DNA of 42,471 nt from Pelodictyon luteolum (GTDB taxonomy: Bacteria > Bacteroidota > Chlorobiia > Chlorobiales > Chlorobiaceae): positions 1 through 42,471 of the forward strand of contig DYNE01000019.1 of NCBI GenBank assembly GCA_020721225.1. The letters run 5' to 3'. Positions 28,692-37,900 of the stretch are shown here, in pieces (position 1 is the first letter of the stretch; each line of letters starts with the position of its first letter). The notes below the pieces were generated by a model that saw only the letters and a program-made list of their open reading frames with translations, ran no database searches and was not told the DNA's origin. Position numbers and translations under genes: made by a program.

Positions 28692-29100
28692 AAGTCTGTA
28701 GTCGGGGAGAGGAGTATCGTTCGCGGGCGCCCGGGAGTATCGCTTCGCGGGAGAAGAGGGGCTGTCGGTATTCAGTAGCGGGGGAGAGGAGTATTGTTCG
28801 CGGTGCGAACGGGAGCCAGGGTTTGAAGAAAGAAAAATTCTTCTCCCGTGCGGAGCGCGATATTCCCGGAGCGAAGCTGCGATAATCCCATTCGCGAAGC
28901 GAATGATACTCCCGGATGCAGAGCATCCGATACTCCTGATCAAGAAGATTGTGGGCCGTTAGCTGTGTGCGGTGGGCGGGGAAGTCGGTATTCAGTAGCC
29001 TGTAGCCGGGGAAGAGGAGCATCGTTCGCGGTTCGAACGGGAGTATGCTCGCTTCGCATTGCGGAGTATTTGATGCGAAGCATCCGGAAGGCGGAATGGG
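28692..29100. repeat. Hairpin-repeat patch downstream of lepA
   Basis: The gap from lepA to lepB (604 bp) holds no credible gene. This part is built of small hairpin units separated by a conserved GATAnTCCC word or its complement GGGAGTATC. Four direct units lie at 28848-28937, with the word at about 28858, 28880, 28904 and 28928 (spacings 22, 24, 24). The centres differ in sequence but stay self-complementary, for example ATTCGC-GAA-GCGAAT and GGATGC-AGA-GCATCC. Inverted units occur near 28715-28750, 28785-28815 and 29020-29090. The rest of the gap (29101-29260) is AT-rich and shows no feature except the region just before lepB. Confidence 0.8.
28944..28980 (+). repeat. 37-bp direct repeat, copy 2
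   Basis: Identical to 28655-28691 and followed by a GTCGGTATTCAGTAG segment that also occurs at about 28764. The duplication brackets the tandem hairpin array. Confidence 0.9.
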
Positions 29101-29260
29101 ACGAATGAAATGCCCACAAGAATAAGTTCCCTGAACGATTCTTTAGGTTGTTGTACAGGAATTTTATGAAAATATCGTCCAACAACAGGGATTATTGGTG
29201 TCTGTTTTTGTGTGTAGTGGTGATTTAAAGGTATAATTCATTATTTAAACTGTTGATACC

Positions 29261-30091
29261 GTGAGTGCTGAACAGGAAAAAACGGTGAAAAAGCATTCGA
29301 GAGAGTGGTTTGACGCTCTTGTCATTGCTGCAATTTTTGCGACAATCCTCAGGATTTTTGTCGTAGAGTCCTATCGGATTCCTACCGGGTCGATGGAGCA
29401 GACGCTGCTTGCCGGTGATTTTCTGTTCGTCAACAAGTACGTTTATGGCGCAAAAGTGCCGTTTACCGATTTCAGGCTCCCAGCCGCAGATACCGTAGAA
29501 CGTGGAGATATTATTGTATTCAAATTTCCCAAAGATCGTTCGCTGAACTATATCAAACGATGCGTCGCTATCAGCGGAGATTTGCTCGAAATCAGGGATC
29601 GTCAACTCTTTGTGAATGGCAAGTCAGTCGCATTGCCTGAGCATGCGCAGTTTATCGGCCAGAAAATGCCGGCCGGGGCCGCTGATTTTCAGATTTTCCC
29701 GAGATTTTCAACCTTTAATAAAGATAATTACGGCCTTTTACGTATTCCTGCAAAAGGTGATGTCGTAGAACTCAATGCCCGAACTTATCAGTTGTACGGC
29801 GCTCTCATTGCAGACGAGGGGCATGATATTTCGATTTCAGGAGATCAGATTTACCTCGACGGCGTTCCGAAAAGGCAGTATACCGTTGAGGATAACTACT
29901 ATTTTGCCATGGGAGACAATCGTGACAACAGTCTTGACAGCCGTTACTGGGGGTTTCTGCCTGAACGTGATATACTTGGAGAGGCGATGTTGGTGTACTG
30001 GTCATGGGATCCTGACCGCAGTCTGTTTCTTGATCCTGGCGGAAAGCTCTCCTCGATCAGATGGCATCGAACAGGTATGATGGTTCATTGA
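29261..30091 (+). CDS. lepB: Signal peptidase I
   Basis: Inner-membrane serine protease that cleaves signal peptides of exported proteins. The 276-residue protein has an N-terminal membrane anchor (about 18-34), the catalytic Ser44 in PTGSMEQTLLAGDFL, the general-base Lys98 in NYIKRCVAISGDLLEI, and the box E motif MGDNRDNSLDSRYWG. It starts at GTG (29261) without a clear ribosome-binding site; a second GTG at 29285 (MKKHSREWF) is preceded by CAGGAAAAAA and may be the true start. Its last seven bases overlap the end of the convergent small membrane protein gene. Confidence 0.94.
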   Translation: MSAEQEKTVKKHSREWFDALVIAAIFATILRIFVVESYRIPTGSMEQTLLAGDFLFVNKYVYGAKVPFTDFRLPAADTVERGDIIVFKFPKDRSLNYIKRCVAISGDLLEIRDRQLFVNGKSVALPEHAQFIGQKMPAGAADFQIFPRFSTFNKDNYGLLRIPAKGDVVELNARTYQLYGALIADEGHDISISGDQIYLDGVPKRQYTVEDNYYFAMGDNRDNSLDSRYWGFLPERDILGEAMLVYWSWDPDRSLFLDPGGKLSSIRWHRTGMMVH

Positions 30092-30507
30092 TTGTCCTTT
30101 TGTATGTCATCTATTTTTTTGCAGATCAGGGTTGTTGATTCCTGAAGCATTCGTCTGCTGAATGGAATTTTTTCAAGTTCGGGAAAGCCCAGTTCAAGTT
30201 TTTTTAACCGCAGATGGTTTCGCTGATTCTGCGGACAGAGCGGAGTAGGTTTCAGTTCTATAGAGGAGATGGTAATCGCGTTCAATACGAATGCGGGCCG
30301 GATTGATTTAACACTGATCGTATAGGTGTTTCCGGTCGTTTGCGGGTAATGCCGGAGAAGCTGCTGCTTGAATGCGCTGTTCATGTAGAGCGATAGTGAG
30401 CCGTAGATTGCAAGGTACCCTGTAAGAAACAGTACCCCAGGGGAGAGAAACAGCGCAGTTATCCATGCAGCGGCGTTGAATTTTTTTTCGGATGGGGGCA
30501 AGGCCAT
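30085..30507 (-). CDS. Small single-pass membrane protein, unknown function
   Basis: Protein of 140 residues that I do not recognise as a named family. It has a cytoplasmic N-terminus (MALPPSEKKFNAAAW), one membrane segment (about 15-40, ITALFLSPGVLFLTGYLAIYG), and an extracytoplasmic part of about 95 residues with alternating hydrophobic strands (YTISVKSIRPAFVLNAITISSIEL) and a charged helical end. The membrane anchor followed by such strands recalls the N-terminus of AsmA-like proteins, but the protein is far shorter. The frame is intact, its coding sequence fits the neighbours, and it overlaps the convergent lepB by seven bases. It lies 113 bp from the divergent trpE. Confidence 0.65.
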   Translation of the reverse strand: MALPPSEKKFNAAAWITALFLSPGVLFLTGYLAIYGSLSLYMNSAFKQQLLRHYPQTTGNTYTISVKSIRPAFVLNAITISSIELKPTPLCPQNQRNHLRLKKLELGFPELEKIPFSRRMLQESTTLICKKIDDIQKDNQ

Positions 30508-30620
30508 GGTAATGATTCAAAGGCCAACATAAGGGCCGGATAGAGCATCAAAGCTGATTTTATGATACAAATATTTTTTCTTTATTAAGCAGTATTCATT
30601 ATCAATCCGGATCCATTTTT

Positions 30621-32111
30621 ATGTCTATACCGTTGAGGAGTTCTTCGTTTCTCCTGAAGCCGCTTGTAAGAGAGGTTCATGCCGATACGGAGACCCCTGT
30701 GTCAGTCTATCTCAAACTGCAGCGCCCCTATTCCTGTCTTCTTGAATCCGTTGAGGGCGAAGAGCATCTTGCACGGTTTTCCTATATTGCCATAGATCCC
30801 GTCGCTGTTCTGAAAGGTACCGTCGGAGGAGCGGTATCCCTTGAGGTTTTCAATGAACAGTTCATCTCGCTGAAAAAGATCGTCAATGAAGAAAGTGATT
30901 TAAGGAAGATCATCGACTTATGCCTGCAGGAGTTTGATACCGATGAAATTCAAGGCAGAAAAAATGGAACGGACCAGATGATTACCTCCGGTGTGTTCGG
31001 TTATTTCAGTTACGACGCCATGCATCTTGTCGAAAAAATACCTGTTGCGTTTCTGCCCGATCCGGCAGGAATGGACGATGTCGTACTGCTTTTCTGCGAT
31101 ACGCTTGTTGTGTTCGACAACATCATGCGAAAGGTTTTTATTATTGCGAATTATCTCGATGAGAGCGATGTTGCACGGGCTGAAGAGAAAATCGATGCCA
31201 TTGCCGGCCATATGCTGCGTCCTCTTGGCTCCGGGGAGATCCTGCTGAAACCTGAAAAACCGGAAGATGTGGTTTCCAATACCACAAGAGAGGAGTATCT
31301 GGCAAAGGTGAATCAGGCCAAGGAGTATATTCTGATGGGGGATATTTTTCAGGTGCAGATATCCCAGCGCCTGCGCCGTCCCCTTCATACGCGGCCGTTC
31401 GATGTCTACAGGATGTTGCGAACCATCAACCCTTCGCCCTATCTCTACTATTTCGATCTGGGAGAAGCGAAGATCGTCGGCTCTTCTCCCGAACTGCTCG
31501 TAAAGGTTCATCATGACTCGAATGGGCGGCGGATGGTAGATACCAGGCCTATTGCCGGAACCAGAAAGCGGGGCGCCACGTTTGAAGAGGACGAGCGCAT
31601 TGCAGAGGAACTGCTCGCCGATGAAAAGGAGTGCGCTGAACATCTCATGCTGATCGATCTGAGCCGGAACGATATCGGACGCATTGCCAAGGTTGGCACG
31701 GTCGATACCAATGAGATGATGATCATTGAAAAATACTCTCACGTTATGCACATCGTCAGCAATGTACGGGGTGAGCTCAGGGACGATCTCGGCACTATGG
31801 ATGCTTTCTGGTCATGTTTTCCGGCAGGAACGCTGACCGGCGCTCCGAAAGTGCGTGCCATGGAGATCATCTATGAGCTTGAACAGGAGAAACGTGGATT
31901 GTATGGCGGTGCGGTGGGTTTTCTCGATTTCAAGGGAAACCTGACCACCGCGATTGCAATACGTACGATGGTTGTGGAAAATGGGACAATCTATTTCCAG
32001 GCAGCCGGCGGGATTGTCGCAGACTCGAAACCGGAAAGTGAATATGAAGAGACGATGAGTAAAATGAGAGCAGGTTTGACTGCTGTTGAGAATATTGAGG
32101 CTTTACCGTAA
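30621..32111 (+). CDS. trpE: Anthranilate synthase component I
   Basis: Makes anthranilate from chorismate and ammonia or glutamine (with TrpG), the first step of tryptophan synthesis. The 496-residue protein has an N-terminal domain with the tryptophan feedback-site motif LLES at 40-43, and a C-terminal chorismate-binding domain: DIFQVQISQR, PSPYLYYFD, IVGSSPELLVK, TRPIAGTRKRGAT (308-320), LIDLSRNDIGR, FPAGTLTGAPKVRAMEII and QAAGGIVADSKPE. These features separate it from PabB and isochorismate synthases. trpG is not adjacent. htrA follows after 26 bp on the same strand. Confidence 0.96.
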   Translation: MSIPLRSSSFLLKPLVREVHADTETPVSVYLKLQRPYSCLLESVEGEEHLARFSYIAIDPVAVLKGTVGGAVSLEVFNEQFISLKKIVNEESDLRKIIDLCLQEFDTDEIQGRKNGTDQMITSGVFGYFSYDAMHLVEKIPVAFLPDPAGMDDVVLLFCDTLVVFDNIMRKVFIIANYLDESDVARAEEKIDAIAGHMLRPLGSGEILLKPEKPEDVVSNTTREEYLAKVNQAKEYILMGDIFQVQISQRLRRPLHTRPFDVYRMLRTINPSPYLYYFDLGEAKIVGSSPELLVKVHHDSNGRRMVDTRPIAGTRKRGATFEEDERIAEELLADEKECAEHLMLIDLSRNDIGRIAKVGTVDTNEMMIIEKYSHVMHIVSNVRGELRDDLGTMDAFWSCFPAGTLTGAPKVRAMEIIYELEQEKRGLYGGAVGFLDFKGNLTTAIAIRTMVVENGTIYFQAAGGIVADSKPESEYEETMSKMRAGLTAVENIEALP

Positions 32112-32137
32112 CGATCAACCAGGAAGAGAGAAGAGCT

Positions 32138-33655
32138 ATGAAAAAGAGAGGAAAAAGATTGAGATACCTGCTGCTGCTCCTTGTCGGAATAGCTGTGGGA
32201 GGGCTTGTTTTTGCCAATGTAGAGTTTAGTTTTCCTGGTCGGAATGCGGCCTTGAAGCTCAGTAACAAGCCCAATTATGCAACGGCAAAAAATAACTTCG
32301 AGAACTACCCGATACAGACGCTGAGAGATTTCAACGAGGCGTTCGTAAAGATTGCAGAGTCGGCAACGCCTTCGGTGGTGACCATTTTTACCGAAAAGAC
32401 CGTGAATCGAAGAGTGATCAGTCCGTTCGAGTTTTTCGGACGCAGCCCTTTCGATGATTTTTTCGGTATTCCGAAGGGAGGAAGCCCGAATGGACGCAAG
32501 GAGGTGCAGCGCGGCCTCGGTTCGGGTGTGATTGTAACGTCGGACGGCTATATCCTTACCAACAATCATGTAGTCGATAAGGCTGATGCCATCTACATCC
32601 GTACCTCGGATAACAGAAAAATCGAAGCTAAAATCATCGGTACGGATCCTAAAACCGATCTTGCCGTGATCAAGGTGAACGTGAAAGGACTTAAACCCAT
32701 CATGATTGGTGACAGCGACCGGCTTCGTGTAGGCGAGTGGGTTATCGCTATCGGCAGTCCTCTTGGAGAGAGTCTGGCCAGAACCGTTACCCAGGGTATT
32801 GTAAGCGCTATCGGACGTTCCAATGTCGGGCTGGCCGATTATGAGGATTTTATCCAGACCGATGCCGCGATCAATCCGGGGAACTCTGGAGGTCCGCTGG
32901 TCAATATCAACGGTGAGTTAGTAGGTATCAACACGGCAATCGCAAGCCGTACCGGAGGATTTGAGGGTATTGGTTTTGCGGTTCCTTCCAATATGGCTCA
33001 AAAAGTGCTGACTTCCCTGATTACGACTGGAAAGGTTACCCGGGGCTATCTTGGCGTGAGTATTCAGGATATTGACGAGAATATTGCAAAAGGTCTCCAG
33101 CTTCAGAGCGCATCCGGCGTTCTTGTCGGTACCGTTGTGGCTGGCAGTCCAGCCGCAAAATCAGGAATAAGAACCGGTGACGTTATTCTTGATTTCAACG
33201 ACAGGAAATCGACATCAAGCGTTGACCTTCGTAATGAGATTGCCGTGATGTCTCCGGGTTCCGTGGTTAAAATAAGGATTCTCAGGGATGGAGAGGTAAA
33301 GGTTTTCACTGTTCGTCTTGAAGAACAGCCAGCTCAGGCTTTGGCTTCTGCCGCGCCTGCACAGCAGAGTTCGGAGCTGTTCGGTTTCAGGTCGCAGGAA
33401 CTGACCCCGCAGCTCGCCCGTCAGTTTCAGTTGCAGACGGGTGCGGGAAAAGTGCTGATCACCGATATCGACCAGTTCAGCAACGCATTTCGTGCCGGTC
33501 TTCGTGTGGGGGACGTTATCGTTGCGGTCAACAAACAGACCATAAGCTCATATGCCCAGTATGCAGCGCTTCTGCAAAAGGTGAAAAGCGGTGACCTTGT
33601 TTTTCTGCTTATTGACCGGAGCGGCAGTAAGGTCTATTTTGCGTTTAATCTATAA
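32138..33655 (+). CDS. Periplasmic serine protease Do (DegP/HtrA) with two PDZ domains
   Basis: Envelope protease and chaperone that degrades misfolded exported proteins. It has 505 residues. A positively charged N-terminus and a hydrophobic segment (about 9-26) serve as signal or anchor. The trypsin-like domain has His144 (LTNNHVVDKAD), Asp174 (TDPKTDLAVIKV) and Ser250 (NPGNSGGPLVN), a complete catalytic triad. Two PDZ domains follow, at about 305-395 (GYLGVSIQDID, SGIRTGDVILDFN) and 420-500. A good ribosome-binding site (GGAAGAGAGAAG) precedes the ATG. It sits 26 bp after trpE and may be co-transcribed; it is closed by a hairpin terminator. Confidence 0.96.
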   Translation: MKKRGKRLRYLLLLLVGIAVGGLVFANVEFSFPGRNAALKLSNKPNYATAKNNFENYPIQTLRDFNEAFVKIAESATPSVVTIFTEKTVNRRVISPFEFFGRSPFDDFFGIPKGGSPNGRKEVQRGLGSGVIVTSDGYILTNNHVVDKADAIYIRTSDNRKIEAKIIGTDPKTDLAVIKVNVKGLKPIMIGDSDRLRVGEWVIAIGSPLGESLARTVTQGIVSAIGRSNVGLADYEDFIQTDAAINPGNSGGPLVNINGELVGINTAIASRTGGFEGIGFAVPSNMAQKVLTSLITTGKVTRGYLGVSIQDIDENIAKGLQLQSASGVLVGTVVAGSPAAKSGIRTGDVILDFNDRKSTSSVDLRNEIAVMSPGSVVKIRILRDGEVKVFTVRLEEQPAQALASAAPAQQSSELFGFRSQELTPQLARQFQLQTGAGKVLITDIDQFSNAFRAGLRVGDVIVAVNKQTISSYAQYAALLQKVKSGDLVFLLIDRSGSKVYFAFNL

Positions 33656-33698
33656 AAGTTTCTTGCCCTGGAGAGTTTAGAATCGTACATTGACAGTG

Positions 33699-33737
33699 AA
33701 GTAAAGTCAGCCGTCGGCAGCTGGCTTTACTTTTTTT
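33699..33737 (+). terminator. Rho-independent terminator after htrA
   Basis: The arms 33699-33711 and 33720-33732 pair over 13 bp (one G-T) with an eight-base loop CGTCGGCA, followed by a run of T to 33737. It lies 44 bp after the htrA stop. Confidence 0.85.
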
Positions 33738-33831
33738 GTTTACCATTGACAAGCCTGCTATTGCCGGAACGTTTTTATGATCATCTGATGAAAAACGGTT
33801 CCTTTTCGTTAACAAACAAACAGCACAAGAC

Positions 33832-34311
33832 ATGAGTGACAGAATTTACCTGACAAGAGATGGATACAACCGGCTCAAAGAGGAGCTGTATGTGTTGATT
33901 CATCAAACCAGAAAGGAGGTTCTGGAGAAAATTGCGGAAGCCCGCTCTCATGGAGATCTGAGTGAAAATGCAGAATACGATGCGGCAAGGGAGCAGCAGT
34001 CGCAGACTGAAGCCCGTATAGCCGATCTTGAAAACAAGCTTTCCACGGCTACCATACTCGACCCCAAGCAGATCAAGACCGACAAGGTTTATATCCTGAC
34101 CTCGGTCAGGTTGAAAAACCTGCAGGTCGAAGATGAAATTATTGAATACACCCTCGTGTCGTCTGAAGAGGCTGATACCGATCTGGGAAAAATATCGGTA
34201 CGTTCTCCGGTCGGACGTTCTCTTATCGGAAAAACCGTAGGAGATAAAGTGCATATCACGGTTCCAAAAGGCGAGCTGGATTACGAGATTCTCGATATAT
34301 TTGTGAAGTAA
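33832..34311 (+). CDS. greA: Transcription elongation factor GreA
   Basis: Stimulates RNA polymerase to cleave backtracked transcripts and restart. The 159-residue protein has the N-terminal antiparallel coiled coil (about 1-76), with the GREA signature [42 protein letters not shown]; its tip bears the acidic Asp and Glu that reach the active site. The C-terminal FKBP-like domain has [20 protein letters not shown] and ILDIFVK. It is a single gene between terminators. Confidence 0.97.
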   Translation: MSDRIYLTRDGYNRLKEELYVLIHQTRKEVLEKIAEARSHGDLSENAEYDAAREQQSQTEARIADLENKLSTATILDPKQIKTDKVYILTSVRLKNLQVEDEIIEYTLVSSEEADTDLGKISVRSPVGRSLIGKTVGDKVHITVPKGELDYEILDIFVK

Positions 34312-34353
34312 GCGCTCAGATTTCGTGCCGAAGTATTGCCGGTTATTAATTTG

Positions 34354-34387
34354 CCCTGTATTCCCGATACGGAGTGCAGGGTTTTTT
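34354..34387 (+). terminator. Rho-independent terminator after greA
   Basis: CCCTGTA (34354-34360) pairs with TGCAGGG (34375-34381), with one G-T pair, around a 14-base loop; six T follow (34382-34387). It lies 43 bp after greA. Confidence 0.75.
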
Positions 34388-34494
34388 AGTTTTTATATTG
34401 AACTGGGGGCGCACAGAGTGCGTCAAATAATAGCTCGGGAAAAACCGGGCTTTTATTATATTCAGGAGCTTGTTCAACCAACCATCGGTTACTT

Positions 34495-34719
34495 ATGGGT
34501 AAACGTCAAATAATCTACCGTCCGGCCCAGATCGGAGGTAATCAGACTCTTCTGAACCGGGAAATCAATCTTGTCACCAAAGAACAGCGCGTCTGGCATG
34601 GCGTGGTCACCTCTGTCGGCAGCAGCGAGATCGAATTGAAAGATGCCCGGAAAGGCAAACACACCTTCAGCCTTGAGCAGATCGACAAGATCTACGGCGA
34701 GGTAAAAACAGATTATTAA
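34495..34719 (+). CDS. Small conserved-looking protein with Sm-like strand pattern
   Basis: A 74-residue protein of unknown function. After a basic N-terminus (MGKRQIIYRPAQ), residues about 23-68 read as five short beta strands: INLVT, RVWHGVVTSVG, EIELKDA, HTFSLEQ and DKIYGEV. The G-V-V-T-S followed by I-E-L-K-D and a closing hydrophobic strand recalls the Sm1/Sm2 layout of Hfq and LSm proteins, but this is pattern-based and unproven. It ends three bases before tpiA, so the two are probably one unit. No strong ribosome-binding site precedes the ATG. Confidence 0.7.
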   Translation: MGKRQIIYRPAQIGGNQTLLNREINLVTKEQRVWHGVVTSVGSSEIELKDARKGKHTFSLEQIDKIYGEVKTDY

Positions 34720-34722
34720 CAT

Positions 34723-35478
34723 ATGAAGCGCACAAACATTGTTGTCGGCAACTGGAAAATGAATTTGACCATTGCCGAGTCTCTGGAACTTGCTTCTGCG
34801 GTTATTGCAGAGCTCGGAAACGGTTTATCAGGATGTGAGGCAGGTATCGCTCCTACCTGTCCCGCTCTTTACGAGACAGGAAAATTGCTTGCATCAGGTC
34901 CACTTTTTCTTGCTGCACAGAACTGCCATTACGAAAACGACGGTGCGTTCACGGGAGAGGTATCGGCAAGGATGATTCTCGGAGCGGGTTGCAGTCATGT
35001 CATTATCGGCCATTCTGAGCGACGTCAGCTTTTCGGTGAAACTGATGAGATCGTTAACCGCAAGGTCTCCAAAGCGATTCAGGAAGGGCTCAAGGTCATT
35101 CTCTGTGTCGGTGAAACGCTCGAAGAGCGCGAAAGCGGTATTACCGGCGATGTGGTGACCCGTCAGGTAAAGGCAGCTCTTGCCGGCATTGCCGGTATCG
35201 ATGATCTGGTGATCGCGTACGAACCGGTATGGGCCATCGGTACCGGTAAAACAGCTACTTCCGAGCAGGCGCAGGAAGTTCATGCTCTCATTCGAAAGAC
35301 GGTCAGCGATCTTTACGGAGCCGAGTCTGGCGACGGTCTGCGTATTCAGTACGGAGGAAGCGTGAAGCCATCGAACGCAGCGGAACTGTTTGCCATGCCG
35401 GACATCGACGGCGGGCTTATCGGTGGTGCGAGCCTCAACGCAGCGGATTTTGCAGCTATCGTCAAGGCTGCCTGCTGA
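34723..35478 (+). CDS. tpiA: Triosephosphate isomerase
   Basis: Interconverts dihydroxyacetone phosphate and glyceraldehyde-3-phosphate, joining the flow through Gap. The 251-residue TIM barrel has Lys12 in VGNWKMN, the electrophile His97 in IIGHSERR, the catalytic base Glu167 in [12 protein letters not shown], and the phosphate-binding end [16 protein letters not shown] and [15 protein letters not shown]. It starts three bases after the small Sm-like gene. A folded repeat and a bidirectional terminator follow. Confidence 0.97.
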   Translation: MKRTNIVVGNWKMNLTIAESLELASAVIAELGNGLSGCEAGIAPTCPALYETGKLLASGPLFLAAQNCHYENDGAFTGEVSARMILGAGCSHVIIGHSERRQLFGETDEIVNRKVSKAIQEGLKVILCVGETLEERESGITGDVVTRQVKAALAGIAGIDDLVIAYEPVWAIGTGKTATSEQAQEVHALIRKTVSDLYGAESGDGLRIQYGGSVKPSNAAELFAMPDIDGGLIGGASLNAADFAAIVKAAC

Positions 35479-35485
35479 TTACGAA

Positions 35486-35628
35486 GGCACCTCGAAAAAG
35501 TTATTCCACACCCGGATTGCTGCGTTGGTCGGTGCTCGAAATCCTCATCCCGAAAGCTTTCGGGACTCCGGTTTCTCCGCTCCGTCCGCCTTGCACTCCG
35601 GGTGCTCACAACACTTTTTAGAGGTACC
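35486..35628. repeat. MITE-like folded repeat between tpiA and thiC
   Basis: The 143-bp element has terminal inverted repeats: GGCACCTCGAAAAAGT (35486-35501) and ACTTTTTAGAGGTACC (35613-35628) match at 14 of 16 positions. A second pair, CACCCGG (35509-35515) and CCGGGTG (35598-35604), lies inside, and the centre has the perfect palindrome TCCCGAAAGCTTTCGGGA (35549-35566). The whole can fold as one long hairpin. No coding capacity or target-site duplication is clear. It is likely a non-autonomous repeat of the genome. Confidence 0.7.
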
Positions 35629-35690
35629 CACGAGTAACGATATTTCAATGTTCCTGCAGTGTGACAGGCCTTGCGTCGTGAAGAACAGAT

Positions 35691-35729
35691 AAACAGAAAA
35701 GGTGCTCCGAAAGGGCACCTTTTCTGTTT
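35691..35729. terminator. Bidirectional terminator between tpiA and thiC
   Basis: The arms 35691-35705 and 35715-35729 are complementary over 15 bp with a nine-base loop. The outer bases AAACAGAAAA and TTTTCTGTTT give U-rich ends in both directions. The 60 bp or so from here to thiC show nothing else. Confidence 0.85.
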
Positions 35730-35812
35730 CAACCGATTTATTTCCGGGACTGTCGAAGAATACAGGGGCCTCTTTTGCCGGGGTTTCGGTATGATACCGG
35801 AATTCCCGCTTT

Positions 35813-37504
<1,692 letters not shown>

Positions 37505-37514
37505 TTACACGTAG

Positions 37515-37534
37515 AAAAAGGCAGTTATACTGCC
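37515..37534 (-). terminator. Leader terminator, expression platform of the TPP riboswitch
   Basis: On the minus strand GGCAGT-ATA-ACTGCC (37534-37520) forms a 6-bp stem with a three-base loop, followed at once by TTTTT (37519-37515). It lies between the aptamer and the thiC ATG, in the place expected of a riboswitch-controlled attenuator. The stem is short, so control of translation is also possible. Confidence 0.6.
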
Positions 37535-37583
37535 CGGAAGGCAAAGAGAAGCTTCTGTAGGAAGAAAACCAGCTCCATCTTTT

Positions 37584-37676
37584 CTTGCGTCAGTATTACC
37601 TGCATCAAGTTACAAGGGTTTGATCTCAGCCTCCTTCCGGCTTTTGTAATACAGGCAGGAACAGGTGGCACCCCCA
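37584..37676 (-). promoter_or_regulatory. TPP riboswitch aptamer (THI element)
   Basis: Read on the minus strand, the region begins GGGGGTGCC, has GGCTGAGATCAAACCCTTG, then AACTTGATGCAGGTAATACTG and ends near GACGCAAG. The conserved CTGAGA, ACCC and the GAACCTGATCTGGGTAATACCAGCG-type block are the core of the thiamine-pyrophosphate aptamer. It lies about 90 bp upstream of thiC. The rest of the 405-bp gap to the divergent PucC-like gene (37677-37900) shows no firm element. Confidence 0.92.
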
Positions 37677-37900
37677 AGATGATTAATAGTAATAATGAGG
37701 ATAAAGAAAAACCCTTTGATTTACAAGCCTTGCTGATGGAGCATGTCTTGTGGGGGAAAGGGATTTATGTAAATTAAGGGCTTCGTGACGCAATTGATTA
37801 TTTTGCGTTTTCCCGTTTTGTCCTGAATGTATTTTCTGCACTGAATCCGCTTCGGATAGTTCCCATACAGGTGCGATCAACAAGTTTATCTGAACATTCC

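Noticed and set aside
28848-28937. CRISPR-like array
   Set aside because: The period is only 22-24 bp, the constant word is about 9-10 bases, and the variable parts are self-complementary. No cas genes are near, so it is a hairpin repeat and not a CRISPR.
29030-29045. tRNA T-arm-like GGTTCGAACGG
   Set aside because: It is part of the hairpin repeats. No acceptor stem, anticodon arm or CCA-side pairing could be drawn around it.
28631-29108. Short overlapping frames in the lepA-lepB gap
   Set aside because: They are made of the hairpin repeats, exist on both strands, and encode repetitive Arg/Ser/Pro-rich peptides without domains or ribosome-binding sites.
35390-35692. 100-residue plus-strand frame at the end of tpiA and across the folded repeat
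   Set aside because: It is tpiA out of frame joined to repeat sequence. Such frames arise from the repeat itself and have no protein features.
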